The notes under the pieces are model-generated. The model was not told the origin of the DNA and did not search any database. It worked only from the letters and a program-made list of their open reading frames with translations. Of a stretch of 53,816 nt of DNA, positions 45,001 through 53,816 are shown piece after piece. Source of the DNA: Klebsiella pneumoniae (lineage in GTDB: Bacteria; Pseudomonadota; Gammaproteobacteria; Eutrophobiales; Eutrophobiaceae); the NCBI GenBank assembly GCA_945870865.1, contig CAMBTO010000005.1, positions 1 to 53,816 on the forward strand, in the 5' to 3' direction. Numbering within the stretch: position 1 is the first letter of the stretch; each line of letters begins with the position of its first letter. A program made the translations under genes and the position numbers.

Positions 45001-45503
45001 AACTGGATGACAAAGAGATAAGCCGTCTGCTGGATCAGATCACGGACAGGTTGAAGGCTTTGCTGGACAGCACCGGCAGAAATGCTCCGCTCATTATCGG
45101 TATACATACTGGTGGTTACTGGGTTGCGCAACAGATTCAGCGGCGGCTCGGTCAGTCTGTCCCACCGGGCGAACTGAACATCGCCTTTTACCGGGATGAC
45201 TTCAGCCGGATAGGCATGCACCCGCATGTAACCCCGTCGAACCTGCCGTTTGCAGTGGAAAACCGGCACATCGTACTGATCGATGACGTACTGCATACCG
45301 GCCGCACCATCCGTGCGGCCATGAATGAAATCTTTGATTTTGGCAGACCGGCCAGTATTACCCTGGTCGTTTTGATAGACCGCTCCGGTCACGAACTGCC
45401 GATCAAGGCCGATATCGCCGGTAAAACGCTGACGCTGGGCGCGGACGAACATGCTAAACTACACGGCCCGGAACCACTGACACTTGAAATCAGGCAAGCA
45501 TAA
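44997..45503 (+). CDS. pyrR: PyrR bifunctional pyrimidine regulator / uracil phosphoribosyltransferase
   Basis: A 168-residue PRTase-fold protein with the PRPP loop [17 protein letters not shown] near residues 96-111 and the flexible loop [10 protein letters not shown]. In Gram-positives PyrR binds leader RNA and attenuates pyr genes; in gammaproteobacteria it is often an enzyme or regulator with a less clear role. No obvious PyrR-binding leader hairpin lies just upstream because it overlaps ruvX. The pyrB start shares its last base. Confidence 0.94.
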   Translation: MKLDDKEISRLLDQITDRLKALLDSTGRNAPLIIGIHTGGYWVAQQIQRRLGQSVPPGELNIAFYRDDFSRIGMHPHVTPSNLPFAVENRHIVLIDDVLHTGRTIRAAMNEIFDFGRPASITLVVLIDRSGHELPIKADIAGKTLTLGADEHAKLHGPEPLTLEIRQA

Positions 45504-46495
45504 TGGCGGGCACGAACATCCAGCTGGACGCTAACGGTCGGCTCAAACACTTTCTGACGACAGAAGGACTGTCACGGCAATTATTGATCGACATACTGGA
45601 TCAGGCCGAATCGTTTGCCGGTGTGGCCCACCGTCCGGTCAAGAAGGTACCGCTGCTACGCGGCAAGACCATCATCAATCTGTTCTTTGAACCAAGCACG
45701 CGTACCAGCACCACCTTTGAACTCGCAGCGAAACGTCTGTCTGCCGATGTACTTAATATGAACCTCGCCACCTCGTCGACCAGCAAGGGTGAATCACTAC
45801 TGGACACACTGCATACGCTCGAAGCGATGCACACCGACATGTTTGTGGTTAGGCATTCAAGCAGCGGCGCCGCACACTTTATCGCCGAACATGTCGCGCC
45901 TCACGTCAGTGTCATCAATGCGGGTGACGGTCAACACGCTCACCCGACCCAGGCGATGCTGGACATGTTTACCATCCGTCAGCACAAACACACGTTCGAA
46001 ACGCTGCGCGTTGCGATTGTCGGCGATATCAAACATTCACGCGTCGCACGTTCTGACATCCATGCACTGAAGGCGCTCGGCGTAAACGATGTACGCGTGG
46101 TCGGGCCGAAGACGCTGATACCGGCTAATATCGAAAGACTTGGTGTACGTGTACTGGACGACCTGCAGACCGGCCTTGAGGGCGTTGATGTCATCATAAT
46201 GCTGCGCTTGCAGAAGGAACGCATGAACAGTGCGAGCATCCCCAGTGAGTCAGAATATTTCCGTCGCTATGGCCTGACCCAGGCAAGGCTGCGTCTGGCC
46301 AAACCGGATGCGATCGTGATGCACCCCGGCCCGATCAACCGTGGTATCGAAATAGAGTCCGCTGTCGCTGACAGCGCCCAGTCGGTCATCCTGCAACAGG
46401 TCAGCCACGGTATCGCCATACGCATGGCGGTGATGGCGATGGCGCTGGGCACAATCTCCGGATCAGTAAAGAACGATGAAAATACAGATAACTGA
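45503..46495 (+). CDS. pyrB: Aspartate carbamoyltransferase catalytic subunit
   Basis: PyrB condenses carbamoyl phosphate and aspartate, the committed step of UMP synthesis. The 330-residue protein has [19 protein letters not shown] and [16 protein letters not shown], the carbamoyl-phosphate and aspartate site motifs, and a final [13 protein letters not shown]. No regulatory subunit PyrI is encoded. The neighbouring PyrC'-type protein suggests a class A dodecameric enzyme of Pseudomonas type. It overlaps pyrC' by 20 bases. Confidence 0.97.
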   Translation: MAGTNIQLDANGRLKHFLTTEGLSRQLLIDILDQAESFAGVAHRPVKKVPLLRGKTIINLFFEPSTRTSTTFELAAKRLSADVLNMNLATSSTSKGESLLDTLHTLEAMHTDMFVVRHSSSGAAHFIAEHVAPHVSVINAGDGQHAHPTQAMLDMFTIRQHKHTFETLRVAIVGDIKHSRVARSDIHALKALGVNDVRVVGPKTLIPANIERLGVRVLDDLQTGLEGVDVIIMLRLQKERMNSASIPSESEYFRRYGLTQARLRLAKPDAIVMHPGPINRGIEIESAVADSAQSVILQQVSHGIAIRMAVMAMALGTISGSVKNDENTDN

Positions 46496-47753
46496 CGGTC
46501 GTATCCTCGACCCGGCTAGCCGTCTGGATCAGATCGGCAGCGTGTGTATCGAAGACGGTCGCATCGCCGCCATCGGTCAGGTTCCTGCCGGTTTCAAGGC
46601 AGACCTGAATATAGATGCACGCGGCAAATGGGTCTGCCCGGGTCTGGTTGACCTGTCGGTGCGTTTCGGCGAACCCGGTCAGGTACAGGCCAGTATTGCC
46701 AGTGAGGCCACTGCTGCGGCAAGTGCCGGTATCACCTCACTGTGTTGTCCACCGGATGCCAGCCCGGTCATCGACACACCGGCTGTAGTAGAATTAATCA
46801 GACAACGTGCAGCACGCGCAGATCAGGCACGCGTCTATCCGATCGGGGCATTGACTCACGGCCTGAAGGGCGAACGCCTCGCCGAGATGTATGCCTTGCA
46901 ACAGGCCGGCTGTATCGCCGTCAGCAATGCGAACCAGCCGATGGCCAGTAATGAAATATTGCGACGCGCCTTTGAATACGCGGCCAGTACCGGACTGACC
47001 GTGTTCATCCACGCGGAAGATCATTCACTGCGTAACCAGGGCGTCATCAGTGAAGGAGAGATCAGCACCCGCCTCGGCCTGACGCCGATACCGGAAACCG
47101 CCGAGACCGTGGCTGTCAGCACCGCACTGCTGCTGGCTGAACAGACCGGTGTACGTGCGCATTTCTGTCGGCTGTCGACCGCCAAGGCTGTCAATATGAT
47201 CGCCGCCGCGCGTAAACTCGGCCTGCCGATCACCGCCGATGTGGATATCTGTCACCTTTATCTGACCGAGCATGATGTGGACGGTTATAACGCGAACTGC
47301 CACCTGATCCCGCCATTACGTCGACTGCAGGACAAGCTGGCGCTGATACAGGGACTGGTCGATGGGACCATTGATGTGGTCTGCTCAGATCACCACCCCC
47401 TGTCCGATGACGCCAAGGTAGCACCGTTCAACCTGACCCGACCTGGTGCCTCCACCATCGAAATGTTATTACCGCTGATGCTTGATATGGTTTCCCGTAA
47501 ACAGCTGAGCTTGTTGCAGGCGCTCAAAAAGGTCACCGAGAACCCGGCCCGCATCCTCGGTCTACCGGCAGGTACGCTGCATCACGGCAATGCCGCCGAT
47601 CTGATCATCATCGACCCGGATCACGCTTGGACAGTCAAACCCGTAGAACTGAAAAGTGCAGGGAAAAATACCCCGTTTGCCGACTGGGAGATGATGGGCA
47701 AGGTCACACACACATTTATAAACGGAAAACCTGTGTATCCCGAACAGGTCTGA
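46476..47753 (+). CDS. pyrC': Dihydroorotase-like protein PyrC', probably non-catalytic
   Basis: A 425-residue amidohydrolase-fold protein at the pyrB-pyrC position. The metal-binding HxH of real dihydroorotases, expected after PGLVDL, is replaced here: [14 protein letters not shown] has no His. The later ST-containing segment reads CRLSTA instead of H-x-STA. Downstream [12 protein letters not shown] is kept. This matches the inactive PyrC' that holds PyrB together in Pseudomonas class A ATCase. True dihydroorotase activity must come from another gene. Its start lies inside the last codons of pyrB. Confidence 0.9.
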   Translation: MKIQITDGRILDPASRLDQIGSVCIEDGRIAAIGQVPAGFKADLNIDARGKWVCPGLVDLSVRFGEPGQVQASIASEATAAASAGITSLCCPPDASPVIDTPAVVELIRQRAARADQARVYPIGALTHGLKGERLAEMYALQQAGCIAVSNANQPMASNEILRRAFEYAASTGLTVFIHAEDHSLRNQGVISEGEISTRLGLTPIPETAETVAVSTALLLAEQTGVRAHFCRLSTAKAVNMIAAARKLGLPITADVDICHLYLTEHDVDGYNANCHLIPPLRRLQDKLALIQGLVDGTIDVVCSDHHPLSDDAKVAPFNLTRPGASTIEMLLPLMLDMVSRKQLSLLQALKKVTENPARILGLPAGTLHHGNAADLIIIDPDHAWTVKPVELKSAGKNTPFADWEMMGKVTHTFINGKPVYPEQV

Positions 47754-47766
47754 CAGGTCAGTCGTC

Positions 47767-48645
47767 ATGGAACATCCCGATACCCGTAATACAATCAATC
47801 TTGAACAGGCACAGGTTTTATCGCACCAGGCCTTCGCCGGTGACCAGTACATCCTGCGTTTGCATAGCCCCGAGACCGCACGTGACGCGAAGCCCGGTAA
47901 CTTTGTCCATTTGCGTTGCGATGAGGCCTTGCCCATGCGCAGACCAATGTCGATCATGCGCGCCGATGCGGCCAAAGGCTGGATCGATATACTCTACAAG
48001 GCGCACGGTCTGGGCACAGGCATGCTGGCCAGACGCCGGGTCGGTGATGAGCTGAGTGTACTCGGCCCTATTGGCGTCCCGTTTCGGATGGATGGCTACC
48101 GCCGGTTTCCCCTGTTGATCGGTGGTGGTGTTGGTATCCCACCGATGGTCTATCTGGCTGAACATATGAAAAAAAATGCGCCCCGGTGCAAGCCTCTGGT
48201 ACTGGCCGGTTCTGAAGTGCCGTTCCCGTTTACCGCCGTACCCTCACAGATCATGATCGATGGCATGCCGGACGGCGTGATTGCGACAATGCCCCTGATG
48301 GAAGACTGGGGCATCCCTTGCCGCCTCGCCAGCCTGCAGGGCTACAGTGGCTGTTACCAGGGTTATGTTACTGATCTTGCCCGGGCCTGGTTATCTGCAC
48401 CGGGACGTGATGTGAGCGAGGTCGAGATCTACAGTTGCGGCCCGACGCCGATGCTGAAGGCTGTCGCCCGCGTGGCCGCTAATTTCAATATCCCCTGTCA
48501 GGTTTCGCTGGAAGAACACATGGCCTGTGCCGTGGGTGGCTGCGCCGGTTGCAATGTTGAGGTCAGCACCGAATCGGGCAAAGCGATGAAACGGGTTTGT
48601 GTTGATGGGCCGGTGTTTGAGGCCTCGACGGTTTTTGCAGACTAA
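47767..48645 (+). CDS. pyrK: PyrK-type dihydroorotate dehydrogenase electron-transfer subunit
   Basis: A 292-residue ferredoxin-reductase-like protein. RPMSIMRAD is the FAD-binding segment, LIGGGVGIPPMVYLAEHM binds the nicotinamide nucleotide, YSCGPTPMLKAVARVA follows, and EEHMACAVGGCAGCNVEV plus a later KRVCVDGP supply the four Cys of a [2Fe-2S] cluster. In PyrD1B-PyrK enzymes this subunit passes electrons to NAD+. No pyrD is next to it, and most gammaproteobacteria use a quinone-linked PyrD instead, so its partner is uncertain. It follows pyrC' by 13 bases. Confidence 0.87.
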   Translation: MEHPDTRNTINLEQAQVLSHQAFAGDQYILRLHSPETARDAKPGNFVHLRCDEALPMRRPMSIMRADAAKGWIDILYKAHGLGTGMLARRRVGDELSVLGPIGVPFRMDGYRRFPLLIGGGVGIPPMVYLAEHMKKNAPRCKPLVLAGSEVPFPFTAVPSQIMIDGMPDGVIATMPLMEDWGIPCRLASLQGYSGCYQGYVTDLARAWLSAPGRDVSEVEIYSCGPTPMLKAVARVAANFNIPCQVSLEEHMACAVGGCAGCNVEVSTESGKAMKRVCVDGPVFEASTVFAD

Positions 48646-48969
48646 GCTGTTCCTCTTGGATTAGAAAAGATTCCTGCCAGTCTGATCGGACTGTTGGCTC
48701 GGTTTGTCTAACGCTGCACTTTTACCCGCTCATTGTGGCAGGGGCGAACCTCCTGCAGCATTGATTAGTAAAGGAAAACGCTAAAAAAACAGAGTAACCT
48801 AAATAACTTTTACGAAATCCTGTTCTGATTGGCTATGTGGATTCTGTCGTGACAGACCGTTAGCCGCATGAATGCGGCGCCCGAGCGTACATGGATGTAT
48901 TCACAGCGTGTCTGGAACGATAGAATCCACATAGCCAATCAGAACTGCCGTGGATTTAGGAACATTTAT
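48646..48969. other. Convergent gap holding a hairpin repeat
   Basis: These 324 bases lie between the ends of pyrK and the TonB-dependent receptor. No gene is visible. The right part is the hairpin repeat at 48822-48945, which can serve as a terminator for both convergent genes. The left part shows nothing notable. Confidence 0.5.
48822..48945. repeat. Hairpin repeat element, copy 2
   Basis: Arms at 48822-48845 and 48922-48945 are perfectly complementary over 24 bases. The core between them repeats that of 21560-21671: two small hairpins with a CATG(G/A)ATG apex, GCCGCATGAATGCGGC at 48863-48878 and TACATGGATGTA at 48888-48899, plus the shared sequence CCCGAGC and GCGTGTCTG. The outer arms have no resemblance to those of copy 1. 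It lies between convergent genes. Confidence 0.87.
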
Positions 48970-51048
48970 CTAGAATGTCACCCGCGCTGTGACGCCACCT
49001 GACACATTCCGCAGCGGGGCCGGTTCGTAATACCGACCGAAGGTAGCATTGATGCGTACATTCGAGTTGTAATCCTCATTGAACAGGTTGTTCAGACTCA
49101 TGAACGGCGAAATGACCCAGTTGTCGAGTTCCTTTTGATAGCCAAAGCGCAGGTTTGAAACGGCATAAGGATCAATATTGACCAGATTAGCGTTGTCGGC
49201 ATAAAAATTATCCACATACAGCAGGTCTATCGTACTGAACCAGCCGGCCTGATTATCATAACGCAGCTCTGCGTGCAGATGCTGGTTGGGGATACCCGGG
49301 ACTGTCTTACCATCGAGATTTTCCGTGGCGGTGCGGAAACGCCTGAAACTGGCATCGATATAGGTCCAGGCCAGACTCGCGGTCAGTACCGGCATCAGCT
49401 GTGCATTGACACCGGCTTCTATACCCTCACGCGTCGATGTGCCTGCATTCTGGTAGAAGGTCCGGCCGGTAAACCCGTCGACCTCAAAAGGAACGATTTC
49501 ATCATCGATATCAATACGGAACAGTGCGACCTCGTAATCAAGCGACACCAGCATATCAACACCACCCTTCATGCCGATCTCATAACTGTCCGCCATCTGT
49601 GTTGTCAGATCCGAATTAAAACCGCCACCGTCGGGGTTGGCAAACTCGGTTGTGGTCGGCGTTTCGAAGGCAGTTGAATAATTCAGGTATATATTCAGAT
49701 TGTCGGACGGGTCCCACAACAGGCCGGCGCGTGGACTGAAGCGATCGAAGTCACTGCTGCCTGAGTCATCACCGGAACGATTCAGAGAAAAATAATCATC
49801 AACCTCAAAGCGGACCTTGTCATAGCGGGTACCGAGTGTCAGCTGCACGTCTTCGAGCAAGGCAAACTCCGTCTGTGCATAGACACCCTTGCTGGAGACC
49901 TGCTCCTCTTGATCGAGTGTCAGCACACCACGATTACCGCCGGCCAGATTGACATAGCGGCGGCGGTCGTCGGTCTGGAAGTCTGTTTCAAACCCGGAGA
50001 TAAAGCGGAAGCGGTAATCAAGCACATCCTGGGTGTAACTGTACTGGCCACCGAGACCGACAAAGAAACGATCGAACTCGACCTGGCCACCGTTGCTCTG
50101 CGGGATGCCACCAGCGAATGTCAGCTTGTTTTCAAAATCGAGTTGTGTGTAATAGTTGCGGAGCATTACTTCATGATGTTCACCAAACTGCTTGCGATAT
50201 AATAAACCGAGTCTTTGCTGACTGCGACCCTCGCTGCCATCGAAGCTCAGGCTGGTCGGGCTTGCCAGTGACGGATCGGTATCCACCTCGGTCTGATTCA
50301 ACGCACCGGGGTCACCCATATCGGGTATATCAAGCAGATTGATGCTGATGGTCAGATCCGAGCTGGTGTCTATATCGTAGCGTAACTTCGTATTCAACAC
50401 TTTGCGACTGATAAACGAGTTGTTACGGTAACCTTCAAGATCCAGGTCCGAACCGCTGACCACATAATTCAGGCGCTGATACTGACCGGCGGCCTTCAAC
50501 TGATACTGGCGGTAACCAAACTCACCGGCGGATACACGTGCCTGCACATAAGGCTGCGCCGGGCCGTTTTCGGTAAACAGATTAATCACTCCGCCGGAGG
50601 CGGCGCCATACAGCGATGAGGCGGCCCCGCGAATGATCTCGATACGACTGGCCGAGCCGAGGTCGATCTCGTCAACATTGCCCTGGCCATCCGGCAGTGT
50701 GGCCGGTATGCCATCAATGATCAGGCGGATGCCGCGTATGCCAAACGGTGAACGTGCTCCAAAACCACGGATCGAGATACGCTGTGCCTGGGAAAAATTA
50801 TTACGATTCTGCAAAAACACGCCGGGGACGCGGGACAGTGACTCATCCAGTGTAAGCTGCTGTTGACCGAGCTGGATGGTATCCTCACCAATGACACTGA
50901 CAGCCGCCGGAACCTTACCCAGCTGTTGTTTATCACGCATACCGGTGACAGTGACTTCATCCATCACTGTTTGTGCCTGTATACCAGCGGCAGTCAGCAC
51001 GAGGCCCACCACGAGTAACCGGTTCAATAAACTGTTGTGTATATTCAT
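48970..51048 (-). CDS. TonB-dependent outer-membrane receptor
   Basis: A 692-residue receptor from the ATG at 51048 (MNIHNSLLNRLLVVGLVL), chosen because a GGGGAA site lies just before it and a signal peptide follows, cleaved near IQAQ; the open frame continues upstream to 51171 without support. A TonB box (DEVTVTG) comes next, then the plug domain with PAAVSVIGEDTI, PGVFLQNRNNFSQAQRISIRGFGAR and IRLIIDGIPATLPDGQ, and a 22-strand barrel ending in RVTF. The plug GFGARSPFGIRGI segment is typical of iron or vitamin receptors, but the ligand cannot be told. It stands alone where pilTU usually lie. Confidence 0.92.
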   Translation of the reverse strand: MNIHNSLLNRLLVVGLVLTAAGIQAQTVMDEVTVTGMRDKQQLGKVPAAVSVIGEDTIQLGQQQLTLDESLSRVPGVFLQNRNNFSQAQRISIRGFGARSPFGIRGIRLIIDGIPATLPDGQGNVDEIDLGSASRIEIIRGAASSLYGAASGGVINLFTENGPAQPYVQARVSAGEFGYRQYQLKAAGQYQRLNYVVSGSDLDLEGYRNNSFISRKVLNTKLRYDIDTSSDLTISINLLDIPDMGDPGALNQTEVDTDPSLASPTSLSFDGSEGRSQQRLGLLYRKQFGEHHEVMLRNYYTQLDFENKLTFAGGIPQSNGGQVEFDRFFVGLGGQYSYTQDVLDYRFRFISGFETDFQTDDRRRYVNLAGGNRGVLTLDQEEQVSSKGVYAQTEFALLEDVQLTLGTRYDKVRFEVDDYFSLNRSGDDSGSSDFDRFSPRAGLLWDPSDNLNIYLNYSTAFETPTTTEFANPDGGGFNSDLTTQMADSYEIGMKGGVDMLVSLDYEVALFRIDIDDEIVPFEVDGFTGRTFYQNAGTSTREGIEAGVNAQLMPVLTASLAWTYIDASFRRFRTATENLDGKTVPGIPNQHLHAELRYDNQAGWFSTIDLLYVDNFYADNANLVNIDPYAVSNLRFGYQKELDNWVISPFMSLNNLFNEDYNSNVRINATFGRYYEPAPLRNVSGGVTARVTF

Positions 51049-51124
51049 GGATATTCCCCTGCCGGATTTTTCAGATAATTGACCAGAACCTGTCTCCGGT
51101 TTAAATGTGGACTCCTTACTGGAT

Positions 51125-51302
51125 CTAGCCAAAACTGATCTTTGCTTCAAGATTGGATCGGGAATCGGCATTACTCAAGGCCTCTTCCAGTTCGATCCTG
51201 CCTTCCTTGTACAGGTTATGTAACGCCATATCAAACGTCTGCATACCGCGCTGACCACTGGTCGACATCGCTTCCTTATGGTCCATGACCATAGACCCTT
51301 GC
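51125..51302 (-). pseudogene. C-terminal remnant of pilT/pilU (type IV pilus retraction ATPase)
   Basis: On the minus strand, the frame ending at the TAG at 51125-51127 encodes a roughly 55-residue tail: HKEAMSTSGQRGMQTFDMAL, then HNLYKEGRIELEEALSNADS and NLEAKISFG. GMQTFD and the following -LY-EGRI-EEAL-NADS pattern are the standard C-terminus of PilT and PilU. All of the ATPase domain is missing. The gene after it, yggS, is the usual divergent neighbour of pilT, so this is the left-over of a deleted pilTU locus. Confidence 0.85.
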
Positions 51303-51427
51303 AGCCTACCTACATACTGTTACGATGACAGGGTCGATGTAAATTTATGTCTGATTACTTTATCAAGGATACATGGTGTTACAGCTGTATAGTACTGATT
51401 TTTTGAATAATAGCCTACTATAAATCG

Positions 51428-52114
51428 ATGGAAAATATAGCAGAAAACCTGAAAAAAAACCGTGGGCGAATTGTGGCGGCGGAACAGGAATACAACCGTC
51501 CATCCGGCTCGGTCGGACTGCTGGCCGTCAGCAAGACCCAGCCGGCAGAGGCTATACGCCTGGCAAGACAGGCAGGACAACTGCACTTCGGTGAAAACTA
51601 TGTACAGGAAGCGCTCGACAAGATTAAGGCATTGCCCGATCCCGAACTGATCTGGCATTTTATCGGCCCGATCCAGTCGAACAAGACCCGCCTGCTGGCA
51701 GAAAATTTTGCCTGGGTACACACGGTCGATCGAGGCCGGATCGCCCGACGGCTCAGTGAGGGCCGACCAGTGCACCTACCACCGCTGAATATCTGCATCC
51801 AAGTCAATATCAGCGCGGAAGCCAGTAAATCTGGTATTGATCCTGCCGGTACGCAGTTGCTCGCCAACGAGATCATCACTTTACCGAAGTTGAAACTGCG
51901 TGGGCTAATGGTCATCCCTGCAGCGTCTCACGATTTCGATGCACAACGGCAGGCCTTCCGCCAGACCCGGTTATTGCTCGAACAACTGAATCAGACAGGA
52001 CTGCAACTGGACACACTGTCGATGGGCATGAGTGATGATCTGGAGGCGGCCGTCGCCGAAGGTTCTACCGTGGTCAGGGTGGGCACCGCCATTTTTGGTG
52101 CACGGCAGACATAA
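51428..52114 (+). CDS. yggS: PLP homeostasis protein YggS (PROSC family)
   Basis: A 228-residue single-domain alanine-racemase-like TIM barrel that binds PLP and keeps its pool balanced. LLAVSKTQPAEAIRLA carries the PLP-lysine near residue 37, HFGENYVQEALDKI follows, WHFIGPIQSNKTRLL is a conserved middle segment and SMGMSDDLEAAVAEGST the phosphate-binding end. It opens the yggS-proC-yggT run. The region before it is AT-rich and probably holds its promoter. Confidence 0.96.
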   Translation: MENIAENLKKNRGRIVAAEQEYNRPSGSVGLLAVSKTQPAEAIRLARQAGQLHFGENYVQEALDKIKALPDPELIWHFIGPIQSNKTRLLAENFAWVHTVDRGRIARRLSEGRPVHLPPLNICIQVNISAEASKSGIDPAGTQLLANEIITLPKLKLRGLMVIPAASHDFDAQRQAFRQTRLLLEQLNQTGLQLDTLSMGMSDDLEAAVAEGSTVVRVGTAIFGARQT

Positions 52115-52168
52115 GCTAACAACCCGGGTACACTTGCAAAATATTACAGCTTTTCAGGGCGTATATTC

Positions 52169-52999
52169 ATGAAAAATACCAGAATTGCATTTATCGGTTG
52201 CGGCAATATGGGCCAGAGTCTGATAGGCGGGCTGATCGCCAATGGTCATGTCCCGGCCGCCTTACGCGGTGCCGACAAGGATACCGCAAAATTACAGGCG
52301 CTTGCCGACAGGTTTGGCATCGAAATATTTACAGACAATATTCAGGCTGTCGCCGATGCCGATGTGATCGTGCTGGCGGTCAAGCCGCAGATGCTCGGAG
52401 ACACCGTGTCGCGCCTGTATGGCCATATCAACGAAGGCCAGCTGATAATCTCGATTGCGGCTGGCATACGCCTTGCCACACTGGCACAGCTGCTTGGCGC
52501 AGGACAACCGGTTGTGCGGGTGATGCCGAATACACCGGCGCTGATCCGCAACGGCGCCTCGGCCCTGTATTCCAATACCGCTGTTACACCGGGTCAGCGC
52601 GATCTCACCGAGGCTATTATGCGCTCGGTTGGGCTGGCCATCTGGCTTGACAACGAGGCGGCGATGGACACAGTAACCGCGCTATCGGGCAGTGGGCCTG
52701 CCTATTTCTTCCTCGTCATGGAGATGATGGAAAAGGCTGCTGTCCGGTTGGGCCTGCCACCCGCACAGGCCAGACTGCTGACACTGGAGACCGCGTTTGG
52801 CGCTGCCAAGATGGCGCTTGAAACCGATGTCGACGCCGCGACGCTGAGACGCCAGGTTACATCACCCGGTGGTACGACTGAACAGGCTCTGAATGTATTG
52901 ATAGAACAGGGCCAGCTGGAACAGGTATTCATGGACGCCTTGTCCGCCGCAAAACGACGTTCGGAAGAACTAGCCGCCTCGCTGGGCGACTTGAAATGA
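52169..52999 (+). CDS. proC: Pyrroline-5-carboxylate reductase
   Basis: ProC reduces pyrroline-5-carboxylate to proline. The 276-residue protein starts FIGCGNMGQSLIGGLIANG (Rossmann loop for NADPH), and has VLAVKPQMLGDTV, RVMPNTPALIRNGASAL, and the C-terminal signature TVTALSGSGPAYFFLVMEMM. The RRQVTSPGGTTEQAL segment is also conserved. It overlaps the yggT start by 4 bases (ATGA). Nothing unusual. Confidence 0.97.
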   Translation: MKNTRIAFIGCGNMGQSLIGGLIANGHVPAALRGADKDTAKLQALADRFGIEIFTDNIQAVADADVIVLAVKPQMLGDTVSRLYGHINEGQLIISIAAGIRLATLAQLLGAGQPVVRVMPNTPALIRNGASALYSNTAVTPGQRDLTEAIMRSVGLAIWLDNEAAMDTVTALSGSGPAYFFLVMEMMEKAAVRLGLPPAQARLLTLETAFGAAKMALETDVDAATLRRQVTSPGGTTEQALNVLIEQGQLEQVFMDALSAAKRRSEELAASLGDLK

Positions 53000-53574
53000 G
53001 CGGAGGCTATCTCTCAAAGGCATTTGTCTTCGTGATCAGTACAGTTTTTGACCTGTATCTGCTCGCGGTCCTCCTGCGCTTCCTGCTGCAGCAGGTCGGT
53101 GCAGATTTTTATAATCCCATCTCGCAATTTCTGGTACGCCTGACCAACCCGCCGTTGCGCTACCTACGCAGATTTATTCCGGGATTCCGGGGTGTAGACT
53201 GGTCATCACTGTTGTTGATGCTGACGATCAAGGCGGTCGAGGTTTTTCTGGTCAGTCTCACTACCTATGGGCAGAGTCCGGCGTTCGCCGGTTTGTTAAT
53301 CACTAGCATCGCACTGATCCTGCACAGGGTTATCTATCTGTTTATTATCGCCGTCTTTATCCAGGTGTTGATAGGCTGGGTCAATCCGGGCATGTACAAT
53401 CCTGCGACCGTGATACTTTACAAGCTGACTGAGCCGTTACTGCGACGTGCCAGACAGCTGTTACCCCCGGCGAGTGGTATCGACTTCTCGCCGATCCTGG
53501 TTTTTGTCGCACTGCAACTGGCGGTTATCCTGCTGGTAAATCCACTGGTGGATCTCGGCAAGGCCTGGTCCTGA
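52996..53574 (+). CDS. yggT: YggT family membrane protein
   Basis: A 192-residue protein made of two YGGT repeats, each a pair of membrane spans. Repeat 1 lies at residues 10-105 and carries FYNPISQFLVRLTNPPLRYLRRFIP; repeat 2 at 110-185 has GMYNPATVILYKLTEPLLRRARQLLP. The family (also CcmK/YlmG-like) is tied to membrane or division processes, with no reaction assigned. It starts within the proC stop and is part of the yggS-proC-yggT operon. Confidence 0.95.
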   Translation: MSGGYLSKAFVFVISTVFDLYLLAVLLRFLLQQVGADFYNPISQFLVRLTNPPLRYLRRFIPGFRGVDWSSLLLMLTIKAVEVFLVSLTTYGQSPAFAGLLITSIALILHRVIYLFIIAVFIQVLIGWVNPGMYNPATVILYKLTEPLLRRARQLLPPASGIDFSPILVFVALQLAVILLVNPLVDLGKAWS

Positions 53575-53683
53575 CCTCATTCTGATTGTTCACGCGCTGG
53601 ACAAACTGTCTCTACCCTTGGCCGCTTAGTCTGCTATATTAAGCAGGACACAATGCTCTAATCTATTTATCGGGGGATGAATC

Positions 53684-53816
53684 ATGGTCAGAAATATTTC
53701 GATTGTGTTGGGTCTGTTATTACTGACGTGCATGCCAGGCGTGAACGCCGAGCAGGCCAAGGTCTTTGGTGATTATGCCATACACTACAGTACATTCACT
53801 ACGGACATGCTGACAG
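53684..53816 (+). CDS. DUF4426 family exported protein (partial, runs off the window)
   Basis: The ATG at 53684, after a GGGGGA site, encodes a signal peptide (MVRNISIVLGLLLLTCMPGV, cleaved near NAEQA) and the start of a mature part, KVFGDYAIHYSTFTTDMLT. The FGDY-x-IHYS-F-TD opening is that of DUF4426 proteins, which in gammaproteobacteria follow yggT or metX. The right end of the window cuts it after 44 codons. Function is unknown. Confidence 0.75.
   Translation, partial: MVRNISIVLGLLLLTCMPGVNAEQAKVFGDYAIHYSTFTTDMLT

Noticed and set aside
1-53816. CRISPR array, phage genes or insertion sequences
   Set aside because: No regularly spaced short direct repeats, no transposase or integrase motif, and no phage structural gene were seen on reading either strand. 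The tRNA fragment and hairpin repeats are the only mobile-element traces.

Overview
The window looks like chromosomal DNA of a free-living gammaproteobacterium outside the well-known model genera. Three blocks keep gene orders I recall from Pseudomonas and relatives: ychF-pth-rplY-prs-tRNA-Gln-ispE-lolB-TPR/hemA-prfA-prmC-moeB (22.5-34.0 kb); gshB-tonB-yqgE-ruvX-pyrR-pyrB-pyrC' next to a divergent hemCDXY operon (37.7-47.8 kb); and a pil remnant-yggS-proC-yggT-DUF4426 block (51.1 kb to the right edge). Base composition is moderate by eye, with AT-rich patches in the accessory stretches. The host cannot be named from this sequence alone.

Layout. 0.3-2.8 kb: trpGDC (tryptophan synthesis, without trpE). 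2.9-4.5 kb: a tight run of small membrane, soluble and lipoprotein genes of unknown function. 4.56-5.3 kb: a clear yybP-ykoY manganese riboswitch ahead of a GDT1/TMEM165-type cation transporter. 5.4-6.5 kb: an SRPBCC protein and a decayed multicopper oxidase. 7.0-11.7 kb: an rRNA methyltransferase, an exported FAH-family protein, beta-carbonic anhydrase, a cupin, a DUF411 protein and a TerC protein. 11.7-15.97 kb: an accessory patch with a tRNA-Arg 3' fragment (probable old attachment site), a YkvA protein, a Ca-type P-type ATPase and the remnant of a second DUF411 gene.

15.97-21.1 kb is the most interesting part. A class II glutamine amidotransferase (EgtC/YafJ-like) is divergent from a tightly packed, partly overlapping operon: C39-like cysteine peptidase, RimK-type ATP-grasp ligase with an RLAN-type N-terminal domain, GCS2-type glutamate-amine ligase, and an N-formylglutamate amidohydrolase-family enzyme. 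Together they carry the chemistry to make, trim and deprotect a glutamyl-amide compound or protein modification. No substrate is evident.

34.0-37.7 kb is a mixed stretch: an exported hypothetical, an OprO/P-like porin, an N-terminally shortened PaiB-like protein, a VanY-type carboxypeptidase and an orphan ParA ATPase. 37.7-48.6 kb holds haem and pyrimidine genes, including a dihydroorotase homologue lacking its metal-binding histidines (PyrC'-type) and an orphan PyrK-type subunit. 48.6-51.3 kb holds a large hairpin repeat, a TonB-dependent receptor and a fragment of a pilT/pilU gene.

Two copies of a repeat (21.56-21.67 and 48.82-48.95 kb) share a core of two small hairpins but have unrelated, self-complementary outer arms. 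This fits a small element that sits inside palindromes. No CRISPR array, intact insertion sequence or integrase gene was seen.
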